Shown here: positions 13,481 to 18,104 of the stretch, in pieces
How the letters are laid out: every line of letters starts with the position of its first letter
Numbering within the stretch: the first letter of the stretch is position 1
Assembly: GCA_046597455.1 (NCBI GenBank)
Contig: JBKJKJ010000568.1
Location: 1 to 18,104, forward strand
DNA length: 18,104 nt
Direction: 5' to 3'
Source: JAQGMV01 sp046597455
GTDB taxonomy: Bacteria; Pseudomonadota; Gammaproteobacteria; Burkholderiales; SG8-41
Position numbers and translations under genes: made by a program
The notes under the pieces: model-generated
The model's input: only the letters and a program-made list of their open reading frames with translations
Told to the model about the DNA's origin: nothing
Database searches by the model: none

Positions 13481-14734
13481 ATGACAATCGGAACCGCGTC
13501 ACCCGAAGGAAAAGCCCATCCCCTCCTCGCGCTGAAGGTGCGCGACTTTCGTATTTACTGGTTCGCCCTGGTCACGCAGGTTATCGGCCAGCACATGTTT
13601 GCGTTCACGCTGGGGTGGCTCGTCTTCGAGATCACGGGATCGCAGGCGCAACTGGGCCTGATCCATCTTTGCGGTTTCATACCCCAGTTCGCCCTCACGC
13701 TACTGGGCGGCGTGCTGGCCGATCGCGTGGATGCGCGCAGGCTCATCGGTGGCGCGCAGATCGTTTCCGCGACCGGAATGGTGCTCGTCGGCGTGGCGGT
13801 GATGTTCGGTGTGGCGCAGCTCTGGCACCTCGCGCTGGGGGCGTTTCTGCTGGGCACGGCGAGCGCCATCGACGAGCCCGCGCGCGCGTCGTTTTTCCCG
13901 CGCCTGCTGCCCCGGCCGCTGTTGCGTTCCGCAGTGCCGCTGATCTCGATGGCTTTCGGCAGCAGCCGCGTGATTGCGCCCTCGATCGCAGGCTTTCTCA
14001 TTGCGGCGGCGGGTGCGCCAACCACTTTTCTCGTGTCCGCAGCAAGTGTCAGCACCATGATCGCCGCGCTGTTCCTGGTGCATCCCGCGCGCGGCAACGT
14101 GCCTACGCATGGCACTCTGCTCAAGAACCTCGCCGACAGCCTTGAATACATACGCAGCAACGAAGTTTTCGCCAAGGTCATCGGCGCGGCGCTGCTCAAC
14201 GCCACCCTGGCCATGGGTTACCTGCACACGCTTCCGGTATTCGCCAAGGATGTATTGGGCGTCGATGCGCGGGGCCTTGGGTTCCTCGTCTCGGCCGCCG
14301 GAGTTGGCGCATTGACGGGCATGCTGACCTACGCCTGGTTGCAGCTGCGCGTATCCCCTCGAAACGTTATGGTGAGCGCCCTCACCGCCTACAACGTGGC
14401 ATTGATAGGCCTGGCCCTCAGCGACTGGTACTGGCTATCGTTTTGCATGATCTTTTTCGCCGGCCTCTCCCACGGTTATTTTTTGACCTGTGTGCAGGTG
14501 ATTCTGCAAACCACGGTAGAGGACCGTTACCGCGGGCGGGTGATGAGCGTCTTCGCCCTGGTATGGAGCCTGATTTTCTTGAGCGGATTCCTGTTGAATA
14601 TCGCAGGCTCACTGGTGGGTCCGCGCCTCGCACTCGCAGGCGGCGCAGTGATCGTGCTCGCGTACGTGTGGCTGTCGCTGGTGCGTGCCACGGCTTTGAG
14701 AAATCTGGTCCTGGCGTCTGAATCAGAGCGTTGA
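13481..14734 (+). CDS. MFS transporter, EntS/MFS_3-like exporter
   Basis: A 417-residue integral membrane protein with about 12 predicted transmembrane helices. The opening FRIYWFALVTQVIGQHM, the loop GGVLADRVDARRLIGGAQIV (family G-x-x-x-D-R-x-x-R-R motif after helix 2), LGTASAIDEPARASFFPRLL between helices 4 and 5, and EDRYRGRVMSVFALVWSLIF in the C-terminal half are typical of the MFS_3 group that includes the enterobactin exporter EntS. These proteins export small molecules by proton antiport; the substrate here is unknown. There are no siderophore genes nearby. The ATG has only a weak upstream purine patch. It is convergent with the third Bug receptor gene, with an inverted repeat pair between the two stop codons. 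Confidence 0.9.
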   Translation: MTIGTASPEGKAHPLLALKVRDFRIYWFALVTQVIGQHMFAFTLGWLVFEITGSQAQLGLIHLCGFIPQFALTLLGGVLADRVDARRLIGGAQIVSATGMVLVGVAVMFGVAQLWHLALGAFLLGTASAIDEPARASFFPRLLPRPLLRSAVPLISMAFGSSRVIAPSIAGFLIAAAGAPTTFLVSAASVSTMIAALFLVHPARGNVPTHGTLLKNLADSLEYIRSNEVFAKVIGAALLNATLAMGYLHTLPVFAKDVLGVDARGLGFLVSAAGVGALTGMLTYAWLQLRVSPRNVMVSALTAYNVALIGLALSDWYWLSFCMIFFAGLSHGYFLTCVQVILQTTVEDRYRGRVMSVFALVWSLIFLSGFLLNIAGSLVGPRLALAGGAVIVLAYVWLSLVRATALRNLVLASESER

Positions 14735-14744
14735 CGTGCGCCAC

Positions 14745-14820
14745 GAGATCGCCACGTCGCGCTGCGCCTCGCGATGACACCTCCGGGTCATTGCGAAAAA
14801 CGCGGTGACGACGCAATCCC
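14745..14820. repeat. Inverted pair of dispersed GGATTGC...GCAATGAC-type repeats
   Basis: The unit at 14745-14778 (ends CTCGCGATGAC) and the inverted unit at 14787-14820 (starts GTCATTGCG, ends GCAATCCC) are diverged copies of the same roughly 34-base sequence, facing each other across 8 bases. Both resemble the widespread intergenic repeat GGATTGCTTCGTCGC...GCAATGAC. Together they could fold into a long imperfect hairpin between the convergent MFS and Bug receptor genes and may serve as a two-way transcript end. Confidence 0.6.
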
Positions 14821-14978
14821 GATACGTTCTCTACGTAAGCCGATGCCATCGAAGTGAAGCGCGTCGGCAGCGGTTCAGCCCGGATGGCTGTGAAGCCTTG
14901 AGCATCGGCACGGTACGGCCGCGTTGATTTTTCCAGGCACCGCACGGACGTGCGTTTCAGCGGTGAACAACCGCCGCT

Positions 14979-15959
14979 TCAGGGCTCCAGCTTGATGTTC
15001 GCGGTCTTGATGATCCTCGCGTACTTTTCAGACTCGGTCCTGATCAACGCAGCGAACTGATCCGGCCCGTTGATGAACGGTTCCACACCCTGGTCGGCAA
15101 GCTTTTCCCTGAAGTCGGGCAGACCCTGAATCTTCACGATCTCGCCAGCCAGTTTGTCGATGATTCCTTTCGGCGTGCGCGGTGGCACCACCACCCCGAA
15201 CCAGTTTTTCACGCTATACCCGGGAAGCCCCTCCTCCGCGAATGTCGGCAATTGCGGCAGGATGGAGAGCCGGGATTCGCCCCCCACACCGATCGCCCTG
15301 ATCTTGCCGCTTCTGATGTGCGGCAGCAGGGTGAGCGTGTTGTTGAAGGCGAGCTGGACCTGACCGCCGATGAGATCGGTCATTCCCGGGCCGCCGCCTT
15401 TGTAGGGGATCGCCTGCAGCTTGACGCCTGCCAGCACATTGAAATATTCGAGCGCAAGATGCTGTATGCCGCCGACGTTGGATACCGCTGCGTTCAGCTG
15501 ACCGGGTTTCGCCTTGGCGAGCGCAACGAACTCCCTAAGATTATTTGCAGGCACCGCAGCGTTCACGACGAGTATGTATTCGGTGCTCACCAGGGTTGCG
15601 ACGGGGGGAAACTTCAGGAAGGCGTCGTATTGCGGATTCGGGTGCACGATCGGATTGAGGACGTGAGCAGCGGTTACGAGCTGAATCGTCTGGCCATCTG
15701 GCGCGGACCGCTGTAGCGTTTCGCCGGCCACGATGTTGTTGCCGCCGGGCCGGTTGTCGATGATGACCTGCTGCCCCCATGCCGCCGTCAGCTTGTCGCC
15801 GACGAGGCGCGCCGCGATGCTGGTTGCGCCTCCGGGCGCATTCGGAATGATGAAGCGGATCGGCCGGTTGGGATAATTCTGCTGTGCCGCAGCCGAAGCG
15901 GAGAACGCGATGAGCGCTGCGGCCCCCGCGAGCCGCAGGGTCAAGATTCTGAATTGCAT
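14979..15959 (-). CDS. Bug/TctC-family periplasmic solute receptor (third)
   Basis: The protein has 326 residues from ATG 15959, chosen over the more distant in-frame start at 16070 because GAGGAGAAGAGGTG lies directly before it and the signal peptide then begins normally (LAGAAALIAFSASAAA, then QQNYPNRP). The mature protein has RFIIPNAPGGATSIAARLVG, IIDNRPGGNNIVAGETLQR, IPYKGGGPGMTDLIGGQV and PTFAEEGLPGYSVKNWFGVV, the complete Bug pattern. It is only moderately like the other two receptors in the window, so it probably binds a different carboxylate. It stands alone, with no membrane carrier or enzyme gene attached. It is convergent with the MFS gene. Confidence 0.94.
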   Translation of the reverse strand: MQFRILTLRLAGAAALIAFSASAAAQQNYPNRPIRFIIPNAPGGATSIAARLVGDKLTAAWGQQVIIDNRPGGNNIVAGETLQRSAPDGQTIQLVTAAHVLNPIVHPNPQYDAFLKFPPVATLVSTEYILVVNAAVPANNLREFVALAKAKPGQLNAAVSNVGGIQHLALEYFNVLAGVKLQAIPYKGGGPGMTDLIGGQVQLAFNNTLTLLPHIRSGKIRAIGVGGESRLSILPQLPTFAEEGLPGYSVKNWFGVVVPPRTPKGIIDKLAGEIVKIQGLPDFREKLADQGVEPFINGPDQFAALIRTESEKYARIIKTANIKLEP

Positions 15960-16148
15960 CACCTCTTCTCCTCGTTGAGCGAGCGATCCGATGCCGCAGA
16001 GTTTATCGGGCGCTGAAGTCTTTACTCGCCGTATTGATACGAAGTCGGCGCGAGGGGCTCGGGCTGACACAGCACGTTCGTGTTCATCAGAATGTCAGTG
16101 GAATCGTCGGGAGCGCCATGGCTGATACTCCGCAGTGAGTCGCACTGA

Positions 16149-17084
16149 TCACAGGTCGCCCAGAGCGCGTTTCAAATCGGCGACCGCTTCGCCTTCACGC
16201 GCAGGGAAAAACGCAACGAGCATGACCGCAGCGACCACGCTGACGGCCTTCCAGGTCTGCATGAAAGCAGTACTCACGGGCGCATCGGCGGTGTAGCCGG
16301 CAAGTGCGGCCGTGCGCTCGGCGGGCCAGCGCCAACGCCAAAGATCGAGCGCCGGGTGGCTGATATAGGCATCACCGAAATCGATCAAGCCGGTGAAACG
16401 CCCAGTGCCGGGATCGACGAAGCAATGCGGTGGCCCGGGATTCGAGTGCAGTGCGACGAATTCCTCCGGGTCGGGCAGGGCTGCAAGCGTGCGTTCCCGC
16501 ACCGTCTCAAAAGCGATGTCGAGAGGCCAGGCGCGCCTATCCGTTCTCAGCCGCCTGGCGAGGACGTCGAAGTATTCGGCAAGGCGCGCCTCGAAATCGG
16601 CAGCAGTGCGGTCCGCGGGGAAGTGCGCACTGTCATGAAACGGCTTTTGCGCGATACCGTGGAGTCGGCGCAGCAGCTGCCCAACGGAGAAAATTGCCTG
16701 CTGCCGCCTTTCGGGCGTGAGCGTGGCATTGGCGACAGCCACGCCCGGCATCCGCGTCTGAATGTTGTACTCGAGCAGGTGGGTCTCGCGCGAATAGCCC
16801 AGCACACGCGGGACGGGCAGATCGGGAGCGTCAGCCGCCAACTGGTTCAGATAGAAAACTTCCCGGGCCAGGCTGGTGCTCACGCGCAATTGTTGCGGTC
16901 GCTGAACCTTGAGTATGAAAGCCTCATCGACCGTATACGTGCGCGCCTCGCCGCCGGATTCGTCGACTGCGGTCACAGCCCTGGCGCCGGGCACGAAGCG
17001 GCGCATACATCGCAGGACTTCCGCCTCGCACAGTACCGGATCAGGGGCGTCGGGCTGGAAATAGTATTCCGTAAGCATGCTCAT
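16149..17084 (-). CDS. APH-fold phosphotransferase with atypical catalytic loop
   Basis: The protein has 311 residues from ATG 17084; an in-frame GTG at 17114 lacks a ribosome site, while GGGAGGGG lies 5-prime of the ATG, somewhat far. The kinase-like fold is clear: the N-lobe has the ATP-binding Lys59 (FILKV) and Glu75 (LAREVFYL), then a linker, QLLRRLHGI, and the DFG-like metal site IDFGDAYISHPALDL with Asp235. The catalytic loop, normally HGDxHxGN, reads HSNPGPPH (213-220), so the catalytic Asp is Asn215 and the metal-binding Asn is His220. This may be a subfamily trait with another chemistry, or an inactive binding protein. Members act on antibiotics, choline, homoserine or acyl-CoA-related substrates; none can be chosen here. 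The C-terminus (280-292) is a hydrophobic helix. Confidence 0.82.
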   Translation of the reverse strand: MSMLTEYYFQPDAPDPVLCEAEVLRCMRRFVPGARAVTAVDESGGEARTYTVDEAFILKVQRPQQLRVSTSLAREVFYLNQLAADAPDLPVPRVLGYSRETHLLEYNIQTRMPGVAVANATLTPERRQQAIFSVGQLLRRLHGIAQKPFHDSAHFPADRTAADFEARLAEYFDVLARRLRTDRRAWPLDIAFETVRERTLAALPDPEEFVALHSNPGPPHCFVDPGTGRFTGLIDFGDAYISHPALDLWRWRWPAERTAALAGYTADAPVSTAFMQTWKAVSVVAAVMLVAFFPAREGEAVADLKRALGDL

Positions 17085-17427
17085 CCGAACACCGTCCCCT
17101 CCCAGTCCCGCCACACCGAATCTCGAAGCACTTGCACCCGTCAGACCTTCACCAAAGGATCAAGCCCAGTAAACCAATCACACTTCGAGAGTGTTCCGAT
17201 CCCGTTTGCCGCAGTCAATCCACGCGCCTGGCGCTCATGCCGGCGTGCCGTTACGAGCAACGCTGCGCTAGACTACTCTTCTCGCAAAGTCGCGATCCGG
17301 GTTGTATGCCGGGACCGAAAGCCGTAAATCAAGTCGTTCGCGTCTCCTGCCAGCAGTTCCTTCGCGGCTTGCCTGCGGGCGGCGACACCAAACCGGTGGC
17401 GTTTAAACCATAAAAAAGGCAAACGCG
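17085..17427. other. Divergent intergenic region
   Basis: These 343 bases separate the phosphotransferase (minus) from the aldo/keto reductase (plus). I see no convincing gene in either direction and no clear -35/-10 pair. The A-rich patch CATAAAAAAGG just before the reductase start acts as its leader. No strong hairpin was found. Confidence 0.4.
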
Positions 17428-18104
17428 ATGCAGCACCGCAATCTGGGCAGATCCGGTCTCAAGGTTTCCGTGGTGGGGCTCGGCTGCAACAATTTCGGCG
17501 GTCCCCGTATTGATCTGGAGGCCTCGCGCAAGGTCATACACAAGGCGCTCGACCTGGGCATTACGCTGATCGACACGGCGGACACCTACGGCAATCGTGG
17601 TGAGTCCGAAACAATTCTTGGTGAATGTCTCGGCGACCGGCGCAAAGACATCGTGCTGGCGACCAAATGCGGGTTGCCGATGGACGAGGCCGGAACGCTG
17701 AAGGGCGCCTCGCGCCGCTACATCCTGTCGGCCGTCGAGGCGAGCCTGAGACGGCTCAAGACGGACTGGATCGATCTTTACATCATCCATCGCCCCGATC
17801 CGCTGACGCCGATCGAGGAAACGCTGCGTACGCTCGACGATCTGGTCAGGGCCGGAAAGGTTCGCTACACCGGCTGCTCGACATTTGCGGCATGGCAGGT
17901 GGTCGAGGCGCAGTGGACGGCGACGCATCACAACCTGAATCACTTCGTAACCTGTCAGGACGAGTACAACCTGCTCAAACGCGGGATCGAGAACACGCTG
18001 CAGCCGGCGATGCAGGCCTACGGGCTGGGTTTGATACCGCACACGCCGCTGGCCGCGGGCCTGTTGAGCGGAAAATATGAGCGCAATGCGCCACTGCCCG
18101 CGGG
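17428..18104 (+). CDS. Aldo/keto reductase (partial, runs off the window end)
   Basis: The frame opens at ATG 17428 (AAAGG upstream) and stays open to the window end, giving 225 residues of a protein usually 310-350 long. It is a TIM-barrel NADPH-dependent aldo/keto reductase: LGRSGLKVSVVGLGCNNFGG at the start, ALDLGITLIDTADTYG with the catalytic Asp49 and Tyr54, LATKCG with Lys80, and YIIHRPDP with His121, completing the catalytic tetrad. Later elements LRTLDDLVRAGKVRYTGCST and HTPLAAGLLSGKY fit the cofactor-binding side. These enzymes reduce aldehydes or ketones; the AKR subgroup and substrate cannot be fixed. The opposite-strand open frame at 17329-18042 is a shadow of this gene. It is divergent from the phosphotransferase gene. 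Confidence 0.93.
   Translation, partial: MQHRNLGRSGLKVSVVGLGCNNFGGPRIDLEASRKVIHKALDLGITLIDTADTYGNRGESETILGECLGDRRKDIVLATKCGLPMDEAGTLKGASRRYILSAVEASLRRLKTDWIDLYIIHRPDPLTPIEETLRTLDDLVRAGKVRYTGCSTFAAWQVVEAQWTATHHNLNHFVTCQDEYNLLKRGIENTLQPAMQAYGLGLIPHTPLAAGLLSGKYERNAPLPA

Noticed and set aside
16356..17327. Plus-strand open frame of 323 codons opposite the phosphotransferase
   Set aside because: The minus strand carries clear kinase-fold motifs (FILKV, IDFGD). The plus frame has no recognisable domain and is explained by GC-rich codon bias.
17329..18042. Minus-strand open frame of 237 codons at the right end
   Set aside because: The plus strand encodes an aldo/keto reductase with its full catalytic tetrad; the minus frame is its antisense shadow.

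Overview
This window looks like chromosomal DNA from a GC-rich betaproteobacterium, most likely Burkholderiales. The main reason is three separate Bug/TctC-type periplasmic receptors (tripartite tricarboxylate transporter family), which are strongly expanded in that order. The LigI-like lactonase, the YefM-YoeB module and the small envelope proteins fit the same picture. The organism is inferred from gene content only. No tRNA, rRNA, transposase or CRISPR array was seen.

Layout. Bases 1-1630 are a decayed defence-type region. A dispersed hairpin repeat (1-49) is followed by a broken minus-strand gene (733 to 64). That gene reads as the N-terminus of a type I restriction subunit HsdR joined to a YgjP/DUF45 zinc metallopeptidase, with two frameshifts. 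Divergent from it lies an intact YefM-YoeB toxin-antitoxin pair with a recognisable operator, then a broken small ORF. Bases 1628-2755 hold an unknown 182-residue protein (minus) and a YciI-like protein (plus).

Bases 2880-5953 are catabolic and uptake genes: one Bug receptor (minus) and, divergent from it, a second Bug receptor whose stop codon overlaps the start of a LigI-type 2-pyrone-4,6-dicarboxylate lactonase-like hydrolase. That pair is probably one operon for an aromatic or tricarboxylate-like compound. Bases 5954-7539 are less GC-rich: a probable small gene remnant, a secreted DUF3108-like protein and a rhodanese-domain lipoprotein. Bases 7794-9630 are a plus-strand pair, a PhyH-type Fe(II)/2-oxoglutarate oxygenase and an NMT1/THI5-like binding protein with no signal peptide.

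Bases 9906-13124 form a minus-strand cluster of three exported proteins. Transcription starts at a small outer-membrane beta-barrel, continues through a Gly/Ser-rich secreted protein, and ends in a 623-residue exported protein with two near-identical Cna-B-like domains and a Gly-Pro-Met-rich tail. This is the best candidate in the window for an undescribed surface system.

Bases 13481-18104 hold an MFS exporter, an inverted pair of dispersed repeats, a third Bug receptor, an APH-fold phosphotransferase with an altered catalytic loop, and an aldo/keto reductase cut off by the window end. The Bug receptors have no TctA/TctB membrane partners here, so they must use transporters encoded elsewhere.
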